64,000 nt of DNA from Palsa-744 sp963734815 (lineage in GTDB: Bacteria; Actinomycetota; Thermoleophilia; Solirubrobacterales; Solirubrobacteraceae). The DNA is taken from assembly GCA_963734815.1 (NCBI GenBank), contig CAVTIH010000003.1:248001-312000 (forward strand). The letters are read 5' to 3'. A program made the position numbers and the translations under genes. Every line of letters begins with the position of its first letter. Positions within the stretch are counted from its first letter, which is position 1. Below, piece after piece: positions 15,879-23,890 of the stretch. The notes beneath the pieces were generated by a model. That model did not search any database, was not told the origin of the DNA, and saw only the letters and a program-made list of their open reading frames with translations.

Positions 15879-16193
15879 CGGCGTGCTCCCTTCTGGAGTC
15901 GATCTCCGCCGTCTTGACCGAAGAACGAGGGGCCCGACCGAAGCCGGTAGACACGCGCCTTCGGCGCGAATCCCCGCTTCGGCCAGCCAGCCTCTCGGAG
16001 GAGATGCTTGCAACGATTGCCTCAATGTAGTGGTCTTCGGCCGCGCTGTCAAGGCCAGTTGCAGTCGACGCCGAAAGACCGGCTTGGCATTCCTCCGCCG
16101 AAGGCAATAGGATCCGATATGGGATGGTTGGGTCTGCTGTAAATCATGGGATTGTCCTATCCGCGAGCGCGTTTCGGGGAGCACTGAGCGCGG
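15879..16193. other. Intergenic region of 315 bases upstream of divergent CBS and coxB2 genes
   Basis: The region separates the CBS gene (-) from the second oxidase operon (+), so it should hold both promoters. It contains one inverted copy of the dispersed palindrome (15935-15987). Near coxB2, ATAGGA (about 16107) and TCCTAT (about 16155) form a loose 6-bp inverted pair around a lower-GC stretch. I could not identify -35/-10 boxes with confidence and see no gene. Confidence 0.5.
15935..15987 (-). repeat. Dispersed palindromic repeat, inverted copy
   Basis: Read on the minus strand this 53-bp copy starts GCTGGCCGAAGCGGGGAT and ends GTGTCTACCGGCTTCGGTCG, with the middle CGCGCCGAAGGCGCG, closely matching the plus-strand copies at 5498 and 37381. 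It is intergenic, upstream of the CBS gene. Confidence 0.85.
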
Positions 16194-16958
16194 GTGCCTG
16201 AGACGCCCGAGTCCCGACGCGCGATGATCCTCACAGCGATCGCTGGCGTGCTCGCTACGGCGATCGGGATCGTGCTGAGCTTCGTCATCCACTGGTTCCC
16301 GCCGGAGGCGTCCGAGCAGGCGAAGAACACCGACCGCTTCTACCACGTGCTGGTGGTCGCCTCGATCCCGATTTTCGTGCTGGTCGCCGCCGTGATCCTC
16401 TACTGCGTCTGGAAGTTCCGCATGCGACCGGGGCAGGAGCTGATGGACGGGCCGCCGATCCACGGAAACACGCGCCTGGAGGTCTTCTGGACGGCACTCC
16501 CCGCCGCGCTGGTGCTGAGCCTCGTCTCCTACTCGTTCGTGGTGCTGCACGAAAACGAAAAGAAACCGCCCGGCAAGGAAGTCCAGGTGGGCGTGACCGG
16601 CCAGCAGTTCTTCTGGGATTACGAATACCCCTCCTCGGTGACCGGCGGCGCCCCACTGAAGAGCTACTCGCTGTACGTTCCCAAGGGGGAGTCGGTGTAC
16701 TTCAACATCCACTCCAAGGACGTCATCCACGCCTTCTGGATCCCGGCCTTCCGCCTGCAGATAGATGCGGTGCCGGGCATCACCACGCACTACCGCGCAA
16801 CGCCGATCCGGCTGGGCACCTACCCGGTCGTGTGCAACCTGCTGTGTGGAGTCGGACACTCGTTCATGCGCTCGGCGATCCACGTGGTCACACCCGCCAA
16901 GTTCCAGGCATGGATCAAAAGCCAGATGGGCAAACCCTCGACGGTGGCGACCGGGTAG
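16194..16958 (+). CDS. coxB: Cytochrome c oxidase subunit II, second copy
   Basis: The 254-residue subunit is distinct from the first copy at 11248. It begins at GTG 16194 with GGGGAG about ten bases upstream. Helices lie at about residues 11-33 and 50-72, with a further hydrophobic stretch before VVLHENEKKP. The CuA domain has HAFWIPAF and VVCNLLCGVGHSFM, giving the His, two Cys, His and Met ligands. The electron donor is cytochrome c or the cytochrome c-cupredoxin protein encoded at 23883. It is followed 49 bases later by the A2-type subunit I gene, to which it belongs. Confidence 0.95.
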   Translation: MPETPESRRAMILTAIAGVLATAIGIVLSFVIHWFPPEASEQAKNTDRFYHVLVVASIPIFVLVAAVILYCVWKFRMRPGQELMDGPPIHGNTRLEVFWTALPAALVLSLVSYSFVVLHENEKKPPGKEVQVGVTGQQFFWDYEYPSSVTGGAPLKSYSLYVPKGESVYFNIHSKDVIHAFWIPAFRLQIDAVPGITTHYRATPIRLGTYPVVCNLLCGVGHSFMRSAIHVVTPAKFQAWIKSQMGKPSTVATG

Positions 16959-17007
16959 CAGGTAAGGTTATGCGAACCACTAAGATCGTTCGAAGGAGGG
17001 CCGGCTG

Positions 17008-18978
17008 ATGGCCGCGACCGTAAGCGCCGCGCCGCCTGGTATGCGTGAGGAACCTCCAAGGAGCTCCAGCTGGGGCGCCAAACTCCGCGCACCGGGCTTC
17101 TACCGCGCCTTCCTCGGGGTGGTGTTCGGGATCGCCTTCGCGACCGCGCTGACGTGGGTGGTGCGAACTGCCACGGGCCACGCGACCTACACGCACTACC
17201 TCAGCCCCGATGCGATCCTGACGGTGTCGCTGATCGGCTGCCCGATCTTCTTCCTGATCGGGCTGGGGGCCTTCGACTACTGGTTCTACTGGGTCTCCGG
17301 CCGCCCCACGCGCCCGGAGAGCCACGCCAACCACGGGGCGTACAGCTGGAAGGACTACTTCAAGGTCAACACCGACCACAAGGTGATCGGCGTCCAGTAC
17401 GTGGTCACCTCCTTCTTCTTCCTGTTCGTCGGCGGCTTGATCGCGATGTTGATGCGCATCCAGCTGGCGCAGCCGGGGTCGAAGTTCGTCGACGCCAACA
17501 CCTACAACGGCCTCTTCTCGGTGCACGCCACGATCCTGATCTTCTTCTTCGTGATCCCCGTGTTCGCGGGCCTCGCCAACTTCGTGCTGCCGCTGATGAT
17601 CGGCGCGCCCGACATGGCGTTCCCGCGCCTGAACGCGCTCTCCTTCTGGATGCTGCCGCTGGGCGGCGCGATCATGCTGCTGAGCTTCCTCGCGCCCGGC
17701 GGCTCGTTCTCGGACGGCTGGACCGCGTACGCGCCGCTCTCCACCGTGTCCCCGATCGGTCAGAACTTCTTCTCGATCGGGGTGCAGTTCGCGGGCGCCT
17801 CCTCCGTGGCCACTGCGCTCAATTTCCTTGTGACGATTATCACGATGCGTGCGCCGGGGATGAGCTTCTTCCGCATGCCGCTGCTGGTGTGGGCCAACTT
17901 CTCGACCTCGCTGCTGGTCGTGATCGCCACCCCGTTCGTGGCGGCCTCGCAGTTCATGGTGCTGCTCGACCGGGCGCTGGGCTTCAACTTCTTCGACGCC
18001 GACAAGGGCGGCAACGTGCTGATGTACCAGCACATCTTCTGGTTTTACTCCCACCCGGCGGTGTACATCATGATCTTGCCCGGCTTCGGGATCATCAGCG
18101 AGATCCTGGCTGTGAAGTCGCGCAAGCCGATCTTCGGCTACCGCATGATGGCGTTCTCGCTGCTGGCGATCGTGCTGCTCGGGTTCACCGTGTGGGCGCA
18201 CCACATGTTCACCTCGGGGATGCCCGCGTGGCTGCGCATCCCGATGGCGATCACCACCGTGATCATCGCGGTGCCGACCGGTATCAAGATCTTCTCGTGG
18301 CTGGCGACGCTGTACCGCGGGGTGCTGCACATGGACACCCCGATGCTGTTCGCGCTCGGCTTCATGATCACTTTCTCGGCGGGCGGGATCAGCGGGATCA
18401 TGCTCGCGATGCTGCCGCTCGACATCCACGTGAGCGCCTCCTACTTCATCGTCGCCCACCTCCACTACGTGCTGTTCGGCGGCTCGCTGATGACGATCTT
18501 CGCGGGCGTGTACTACTGGTTCCCGAAGATGACCGGGCGCATGTACGACGAGCGCCTCGGCAAGTGGCACTTCTGGAGCACGTTCATCTTCTTCAATCTG
18601 ACGTTCGGCCCGATGCACATTCTTGGCCTGGAGGGGATGCCCCGCCGCGTATCCACCTACGCCGCCCAGTTCGCCAACCTCAACCTGTTCATCTCGATCT
18701 GCAGCTGGATCCTCGGCGCGGCGACGTTGATCTTCCTCTACAACATGGTCAACTCCTGGCGCGGCGGCCCGCGCGCCGCAGCCAACCCCTGGCGCGCGCT
18801 GACGCTCGAGTGGCAGGTCTCCTCGCCGCCCCCCATCTTCAACTTCGACCGCGTGCCCACCGTGGTGGGCGGACCGTACGAGTACGGCGTACCGGGCGCG
18901 GTGCATGGCATCTTCACGCCGGCGCCGCTGCCCTCGGAAGTCAGAACAGCATCTACTGAGGAGGTGGTGTCCAGATGA
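17008..18978 (+). CDS. ctaD: Cytochrome c oxidase subunit I, A2-type haem-copper oxidase
   Basis: The 656-residue subunit starts at ATG 17008 behind GAAGGAGGG. It has an N-terminal extension with extra hydrophobic segments before the standard core at TDHKVIGVQY. Ligands are His173 (VHATILIF), His349 and Tyr353 (YSHPAVYIM), His398-His399 (WAHHMF) and His484/His486 (AHLHYVL). The Glu that ends the D channel in A1 enzymes is Ala here, and the preceding Tyr-Ser replaces Phe-Gly, the YSHPxV signature of A2-type oxidases in which Tyr-Ser take over proton delivery. The stop overlaps the next start by four bases (ATGA), so the next gene is translationally coupled. Confidence 0.96.
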   Translation: MAATVSAAPPGMREEPPRSSSWGAKLRAPGFYRAFLGVVFGIAFATALTWVVRTATGHATYTHYLSPDAILTVSLIGCPIFFLIGLGAFDYWFYWVSGRPTRPESHANHGAYSWKDYFKVNTDHKVIGVQYVVTSFFFLFVGGLIAMLMRIQLAQPGSKFVDANTYNGLFSVHATILIFFFVIPVFAGLANFVLPLMIGAPDMAFPRLNALSFWMLPLGGAIMLLSFLAPGGSFSDGWTAYAPLSTVSPIGQNFFSIGVQFAGASSVATALNFLVTIITMRAPGMSFFRMPLLVWANFSTSLLVVIATPFVAASQFMVLLDRALGFNFFDADKGGNVLMYQHIFWFYSHPAVYIMILPGFGIISEILAVKSRKPIFGYRMMAFSLLAIVLLGFTVWAHHMFTSGMPAWLRIPMAITTVIIAVPTGIKIFSWLATLYRGVLHMDTPMLFALGFMITFSAGGISGIMLAMLPLDIHVSASYFIVAHLHYVLFGGSLMTIFAGVYYWFPKMTGRMYDERLGKWHFWSTFIFFNLTFGPMHILGLEGMPRRVSTYAAQFANLNLFISICSWILGAATLIFLYNMVNSWRGGPRAAANPWRALTLEWQVSSPPPIFNFDRVPTVVGGPYEYGVPGAVHGIFTPAPLPSEVRTASTEEVVSR

Positions 18979-19826
18979 AGGAGATACTGGTGGTGGCCAA
19001 CCGCACGCTCGGCGGCAGAAAGCTGCTCGACAGAGTGCGCGAGCTGGCGGCGTCCGGAGACGTGCGCTTTCGCCTCGTGGTACCCACGAGCAAACCTTCC
19101 TCAGGCCTGGTGATCTACGACGAGGCAGTGCGCGATGCCAGTCAGGTGCGCATCGACCTCGCGGTGTCGCTGCTGGCCGACGAGGGGATCGAGGCCCGCG
19201 GGGACATCGGCGACGCCGATCCCTTCCTGGCGACGATGGACGCGATCGGCGAGCACCGCCCGAGCGAGGTGATCGTCTCCACGCACCCCACCACGCACTC
19301 CGGCTGGCTGCGCCGCGACCTGATCGAGCGCGTCCAAATCGCCTCGGGGCTGCCCGTAGAGCACATCGTCACCGATCTCGACACCGAGGGTCTGCCCTTC
19401 CGCGTGACGCTCGTGATCGCCAACAAAACAGCGAGCGGCGAGGAGCTTGTGGAGCGCCTGCAGGAGAAGGCCGCCCACGGCGAGCGCCATCTCTTCATCG
19501 CGGTCGTCCCCCAGCAGGGCGGGCACGGGGCCGCACCGCGCGAGGCGCGCGTGCGCCTGCAGGCGATGCTCGCGAAGCTGCGCGCCGCGGGGCTGCTGTG
19601 CTCGGGCCTGATCGGCGACCCCGACCCCTACACCGCGGCGATGAACGCACTGGAGCTGTTCCGTGTCGATGACGTGGTCATCTCCACGCTCCCCGACGAG
19701 CGCTCGGGTTGGATGCGCTCCAACCTGATCGAGCGCGTGCGCGGCGCCGCCACGGTGCCGGTGGAGCACGTGGTGGTCGATCTGCAGGCGACGCGGGCTG
19801 CCGCCGCGGCCGGCGCGGGAAGCTAG
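18975..19826 (+). CDS. Tandem universal-stress-protein-like protein coupled to ctaD2
   Basis: The 283-residue soluble protein consists of two similar alpha/beta halves. The first runs from KEILVVANRTLGGRKLLDRV to GWLRRDLIERV...VEHIVTDL; the second from FRVTLVIANKTASGEELVERL to GWMRSNLIERV...VEHVVVDL. Each half ends with the same STxPxxxSGWxRxxLIERV pattern, which suggests an internal duplication. The Rossmann-like order and VVANRT opening resemble the USP/HUP fold, but the classical ATP loop G-x2-G-x9-G(S/T) is not clear. It begins inside the ctaD2 stop codon and lies between subunits I and III of the A2-type oxidase, so expression is tied to that enzyme. Its role there (assembly, sensing or stress) is unknown. 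Confidence 0.75.
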   Translation: MKEILVVANRTLGGRKLLDRVRELAASGDVRFRLVVPTSKPSSGLVIYDEAVRDASQVRIDLAVSLLADEGIEARGDIGDADPFLATMDAIGEHRPSEVIVSTHPTTHSGWLRRDLIERVQIASGLPVEHIVTDLDTEGLPFRVTLVIANKTASGEELVERLQEKAAHGERHLFIAVVPQQGGHGAAPREARVRLQAMLAKLRAAGLLCSGLIGDPDPYTAAMNALELFRVDDVVISTLPDERSGWMRSNLIERVRGAATVPVEHVVVDLQATRAAAAAGAGS

Positions 19827-19844
19827 CGGAGAAGCGAAGCCGTC

Positions 19845-20501
19845 ATGGAGGCCGCCAGCATCGCCCCGGGATCGGGAGCCCGCCCACCCGGCCACCCACC
19901 CGGCCACCCACCCGCCGCCGAGCACGAGCACCACGGCCCGCCGCCGGCGCACCGCAGCTCGCGGGTCGATCCGCAGCTGCTGGGGATGCTGCTTTTCATC
20001 ATCTCGGAGATCATGATCTTCGGGGCCTTCTTCACGGCCTACTTCTTCATCCGCGTCGCCCAGGGCGACCCGTGGCCAGCGCCAGGCACCCAACTGCCGG
20101 TGTATCCCACGCTCGTCAACACCTGCATCTTGATCTCCTCCTCCTTCACGATGCACTGGGCGCAGACCTCGATCAAGAAAGGCAACCGCTTCGGGCTGAA
20201 GGCGGGCATCCTGACCACCTTCCTGCTCGGCGTGACGTTCCTGGTTCTGCAAATCAACGAGTACGCCAACATCGGCTTCGCCCCCCAGGACGCCGCCCAG
20301 CAGACGATCTTCTACTCGCTCACCGGCCTGCACGGGGCGCACGTGACGATCGGGCTGCTGCTGCTGGCGATTGTCACGATCAGGTCGTGGCGCGGGCACT
20401 ACACGCCCGAGGAGCACCGCGGCGTGGAGGTGCCGGGCATCTACTGGCACTTCGTGGACATCATGTGGATCGTGGTTTACACCACTGTGTACATAGTCTG
20501 A
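19845..20501 (+). CDS. coxC: Cytochrome c oxidase subunit III
   Basis: The 218-residue membrane protein has the subunit III core: LLGMLLFIISEIMIFGAFFTA, the FYSLTGLHGAHVTIGL helix, and the closing GIYWHFVDIMWIVVYTTVYIV. The subunit stabilises the proton-pumping core and lies beside subunit I. The N-terminus of about 40 residues is unusual: three GHPP units followed by AEHEHHGPPPAH, rich in His and Pro, which could bind metal such as copper during assembly (inference). It is the only subunit III gene in the window, so it may serve both oxidases or just the A2 type whose genes precede it. Confidence 0.93.
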   Translation: MEAASIAPGSGARPPGHPPGHPPAAEHEHHGPPPAHRSSRVDPQLLGMLLFIISEIMIFGAFFTAYFFIRVAQGDPWPAPGTQLPVYPTLVNTCILISSSFTMHWAQTSIKKGNRFGLKAGILTTFLLGVTFLVLQINEYANIGFAPQDAAQQTIFYSLTGLHGAHVTIGLLLLAIVTIRSWRGHYTPEEHRGVEVPGIYWHFVDIMWIVVYTTVYIV

Positions 20502-20509
20502 GAGTCCTC

Positions 20510-20563
20510 TGAGCCACAGGCGCGAGGAGCCTCAGTTGAGCCGCGGTCGCGAGGACCCTCAGC
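20510..20563. repeat. Two imperfect 27-bp direct repeats
   Basis: Units at 20510-20536 and 20537-20563 share TGAGCC, then five variable bases, then CGCGAGGA(G/C)CCTCAG. They lie between the convergent coxC and heparinase-family genes and may take part in ending both transcripts. Confidence 0.55.
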
Positions 20564-23500
20564 CGGCACAACCTCCGGCGGCGATCGTCGGGGCCGTGTC
20601 GTTGTCGTGCGCAACGCTCACCACGTAACCGACGCTGCCGCCAACGCACACATCGATCAGATCGGCTTCGGGTCCTGAGGCTTCGGTGAGGGTCGCACTC
20701 TGGGAGGCGTAGGGGCCGGCCGCGAGCAACGTGGCGAAACTCGCGCTGGTGCCCTCGCGGGTGAACTGCAGCGCCCAGCTCGGCTGCTTGGAGCCGTAGC
20801 CCGAGGAGTACCAGCCCCGCATCGGGTTGGTGGCGCCATCGAAGCTCTGCAACGTCATCCCGGCAGGGCTCGCCTGGGCGATCTGCAGCTGCGGCTTGCC
20901 GCCCACCGCAGCGGTGACGTTCGTGCCGTTGGGGCTCGGGGTGGCGTTCGGCGCGAGATGCCATGTCTGGCTGTATTCGTGGGGGCTTGCGCTGCTGAGC
21001 TGATCGCGCACGAGCACGAGCCCCTGCCGGAGAACCACCACCGTGCGGTGGTGGGTCACGCCGGGATAGAGCTTGCTCACGCCGCTCGCCCACGTCGAGC
21101 CTTCAGCGGAGCCGTGGCTGCCCGCCACCGCCGACCCCGCTTCCTGGTCTTTGCCGTCCACGACCACGGTGTTGTGCGAGCGAGTGCCGTGGAAGTACTC
21201 CAGGCCCGGTTCTTCGGTGTAGGTGTAGAGACCCGAGGTGGGAAGCACCTCCGCGCCGTTTGAGTACATCGTGATGCCCATCGCGTCGAGGTCGGAATGA
21301 CTCGTCCGGTAGGTGCCGGAGTTGAAGGTGACGAAGGTTTGGTTGGGCAGGTTGGAGACCGACCCGAGCGGCGAGCGCATCAGGAACAGGCCGGATACTC
21401 CGAACAGGACCGTGCCGTCTGGGGGTGGAGTCCCGCGGGCCCCGCGGGTGAAGGCGAAGTCGAATTCCGGGTCGGCGGCGGCCATCGGCCCGTACACGTT
21501 GGGGTCCTGGCTGGGCATGTAGGTGGTGGCGGTGGCGCCAAGCATCGGCAGGTAGCCGTCGGGCTCGGTGACGTCGGCGGTGAACCTGAGCATCTTGGTG
21601 GCCGCTTCGGAGTAGGGGCCGGCCAGCGCGGGCTCGTAGCGCTTGGCCCACTGGGCGATCTGGTAGACGAGCCCGAGCACGTACACCTGGTAGAAGGGTG
21701 AGTTCTCGACCTCGACACCGTCGGCGTCGATCGTGTTGGCGAGCATCTCCCGCAGGCGTTCGAGCGCGAGCGCTCGCCAGCCGCTCGCGCCGGGCATGTG
21801 GGGGAAGTTGTCAGCCAGCAGCAACAGCGCGGCACCCTCGGTGAAGCCATGGTTGTAGTCGGCCTCGAAGTGCCTGTCTTCGGCGAGGAACGCGCCCAGC
21901 TTCTCCAGGGACCGGGCGAGCCCCGCTTCGAGATCGGTTGGCAGCGCGTGCGCGATCTTCAACTTCACGTAGAAGTTGATCAGCTCCATCGTCCGGTAGG
22001 CGGAGGTGTGGTCGTTGTCGAACGTCACCGTATCTTCCGGACGGACCGCGTCGTAGGCGACGTAGGAGCGCAGGATCGCGGTCAGCTTTTCCAGGTAGGC
22101 GGCCCTGCCCGTCGTCTCCCACTCGTACAGCAGCGTCGCCTCCGGCCGCAGTCCGTAGAAGTAGAACTCCCAATAGGCTTCGTGGTAGGGGTCCTCCTGC
22201 CACGTGAGCGGCCATTCCAGGTGGGGTAGTGGATAGCCGCGCGCGGGCCACACGTTTTCGAGGAGATCTTGAGCGGTGGCTTCTTCGCCCTCGTTCAGTT
22301 CGGAGTACATGCTCTCCTCGCCGAGCGCCAGCGGCGTGGGGTAGGAGGTGAGGTTGTGGACGTCCACCGTCACCGCGGTGCTCACGGGCGTGGAGGCGCC
22401 GGGGCCCCACAACTTCACGCTCACCGTGTGCGGCCCGTTGGACTCCGCTCTGGTGTACCACGTGTACTGGTAGGGGGCTTCGGCGGGCTTTGCGTACCGG
22501 TACTGCCCGTCGACGTCGAACTCGATGCGATCGGCGGGCAGACCGTGCAGGGTCGCGCTCACCACAATCGTCCCCCCCACCGTCTCCCCTTCGCTCAGGG
22601 CATCGATGCTCGCCGCCGCCACGTTGCCGTGCCCGTCGTCGACCGGGCCTTCGCTCTGCCCGGTGGCGCTCGCACTGTGAAAGGGCCCGGTGCTCATCGC
22701 CGTCGCCGAGAGCGTGTCGCCCAGATCGGCGAGCTTGGGCGTGTAGGAGGCGCTTTGCGCGCCGGCGATCGAGGTGCAGGGCGCGTCGGCACCGTCGGCG
22801 TAGTGGGCAGCCGCGTGCGCGCGCGTGATCGCCTTGCCGTAGAGCGCCACGTCCGCGATGTCGCCCGCGAAGAAGCCGCCGCTCGCACCGGCCCCGGCGC
22901 CAACTACGGTCGGATTGGCGACCGGGCTCAGGGGCGCGGTGGTGAACCGTGAGCCAACCTGAGCCCCGTCGACGAACAGCCTCATCGTCGAGCCGTCGTA
23001 GCTTGCCAGCACCTGGCTCCAGACCCCGATCGGCAACCCCGCGGCATACGTGATCGAGCTGCCCACACCGTCGCTCCAGCGCTCGAATCCGAGCCCCGCC
23101 GCCGACAGCCAGACGCCCGTGCCCTGCCGCTTGCCCGAGACCGTTTCCTCCTCAGAGACCAAAAACCGATAGACCCCATCCACCCGTTCCGGGCGCGCCC
23201 ACAGCTCGAACGTGTAGGGGCTCACCCCACTCTCGCCGGTGGCGCCCGAGAGCAGCACCGCGGATGTGCTCCCGTCGAACGCCGCGCCCACGCCCCCCTG
23301 TTCGTTCAGCGGCCCGTCGCCTGCGAGGGTGTGAGCGCCAATGTAGTGCCCGGCAGAGCCGCCCAGCACGTCCGCCGCGCTCGCCGAGGAATCGTTCAAC
23401 GGCCACTCCCCAGACGCGCCGTCGGCGGCGACGATCGTGTTGTAGAAGGAGCAGCGTCGCCAGGTGTAGCCGATTTCGCCGCCTTCGGGCAGCGTTGGGG

Positions 23501-23696
23501 GCGCCGGTGCACTGAGCGCCACCCCGACGTGAGCCCGGCCGAGGGACACAGGTGCCGCGGCCCGCGCTTGAGCACAGCAGGCCAGCAGGACGACCAGGAG
23601 CGTGGGCGCAACCGTGAGCATCGTTCCTCGCGCGAGGAACCTCCCTCGTGCACGTGAGCAGACCGCCCTTCCACAGAATCGGATCTTGCTCGTCAC
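20559..23696 (-). CDS. Large secreted LamG / Ig-like / heparinase II-III family protein
   Basis: The 1045-residue product has an N-terminal export signal (hydrophobic TLLVVLLACCAQARAAA) and several domains. Residues 90-300 form a LamG-like jelly roll (AAFDGSTSAVLLSG, PYTFELWARPERVDG, GDIADVALYGKAITRA). Residues 360-450 look like a bacterial Ig-like domain. From about 460 an alpha/alpha-barrel polysaccharide-lyase region follows (EAYWEFYFYGLRPEATLLYEW, DNDHTSAYRTMELINFY, YNHGFTEGAALLLLADN). The C-terminal beta domain has the heparinase II/III pattern: THSDLDAMGITMYSNG-like sequence and RSHNTVVVDGKDQ. It probably cleaves an acidic polysaccharide outside the cell. GTG 23696 gives a basic n-region; ATG 23621 is a shorter alternative. 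Confidence 0.88.
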   Translation of the reverse strand: MTSKIRFCGRAVCSRARGRFLARGTMLTVAPTLLVVLLACCAQARAAAPVSLGRAHVGVALSAPAPPTLPEGGEIGYTWRRCSFYNTIVAADGASGEWPLNDSSASAADVLGGSAGHYIGAHTLAGDGPLNEQGGVGAAFDGSTSAVLLSGATGESGVSPYTFELWARPERVDGVYRFLVSEEETVSGKRQGTGVWLSAAGLGFERWSDGVGSSITYAAGLPIGVWSQVLASYDGSTMRLFVDGAQVGSRFTTAPLSPVANPTVVGAGAGASGGFFAGDIADVALYGKAITRAHAAAHYADGADAPCTSIAGAQSASYTPKLADLGDTLSATAMSTGPFHSASATGQSEGPVDDGHGNVAAASIDALSEGETVGGTIVVSATLHGLPADRIEFDVDGQYRYAKPAEAPYQYTWYTRAESNGPHTVSVKLWGPGASTPVSTAVTVDVHNLTSYPTPLALGEESMYSELNEGEEATAQDLLENVWPARGYPLPHLEWPLTWQEDPYHEAYWEFYFYGLRPEATLLYEWETTGRAAYLEKLTAILRSYVAYDAVRPEDTVTFDNDHTSAYRTMELINFYVKLKIAHALPTDLEAGLARSLEKLGAFLAEDRHFEADYNHGFTEGAALLLLADNFPHMPGASGWRALALERLREMLANTIDADGVEVENSPFYQVYVLGLVYQIAQWAKRYEPALAGPYSEAATKMLRFTADVTEPDGYLPMLGATATTYMPSQDPNVYGPMAAADPEFDFAFTRGARGTPPPDGTVLFGVSGLFLMRSPLGSVSNLPNQTFVTFNSGTYRTSHSDLDAMGITMYSNGAEVLPTSGLYTYTEEPGLEYFHGTRSHNTVVVDGKDQEAGSAVAGSHGSAEGSTWASGVSKLYPGVTHHRTVVVLRQGLVLVRDQLSSASPHEYSQTWHLAPNATPSPNGTNVTAAVGGKPQLQIAQASPAGMTLQSFDGATNPMRGWYSSGYGSKQPSWALQFTREGTSASFATLLAAGPYASQSATLTEASGPEADLIDVCVGGSVGYVVSVAHDNDTAPTIAAGGCAG
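23623..23640. promoter_or_regulatory. Perfect 18-bp palindrome at the start of the heparinase-family gene
   Basis: GTTCCTCGCGCGAGGAAC is its own reverse complement. It lies just upstream of the alternative ATG (23621) and within the longer reading frame. It could be an operator or a chance GC-rich palindrome. A similar core (CTCCTCGCGAGGAG) is found upstream of hrcA at 48950. Confidence 0.35.
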
Positions 23697-23779
23697 GAGC
23701 TTTGCACACTAGTGTCACGGATCGGCACGGGCGCGATCGCTGGACATAAGGACGAGACGATCCTCTACTGTGCTCCTCG

Positions 23780-23890
23780 ATGCTCAACCCGCTGCGCTCC
23801 GAGGCCGAGATGTTCCGCCTCCTGCTCTACGTGATCGTCGTGTTCGCGGTGATCATCGCCGCGATCCTGATCGTGCGCGCGGTTACTTGA
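23780..23890 (+). CDS. 36-residue single-pass membrane protein
   Basis: ATG 23780 to TGA 23890 encodes MLNPLRSEAEMFRLLLYVIV and then VFAVIIAALIVRAVT-like sequence (VFAVIIAAILIVRAVT): a short charged N-terminus and a hydrophobic helix covering most of the rest. Codon use has the strong G/C third position of real genes here. I recall very similar short proteins beginning MLNPLRSE in other Thermoleophilia, which supports a real gene, but this was not checked. It overlaps the convergent cytochrome c-cupredoxin gene by eight bases. Function is unknown. Confidence 0.65.
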   Translation: MLNPLRSEAEMFRLLLYVIVVFAVIIAAILIVRAVT

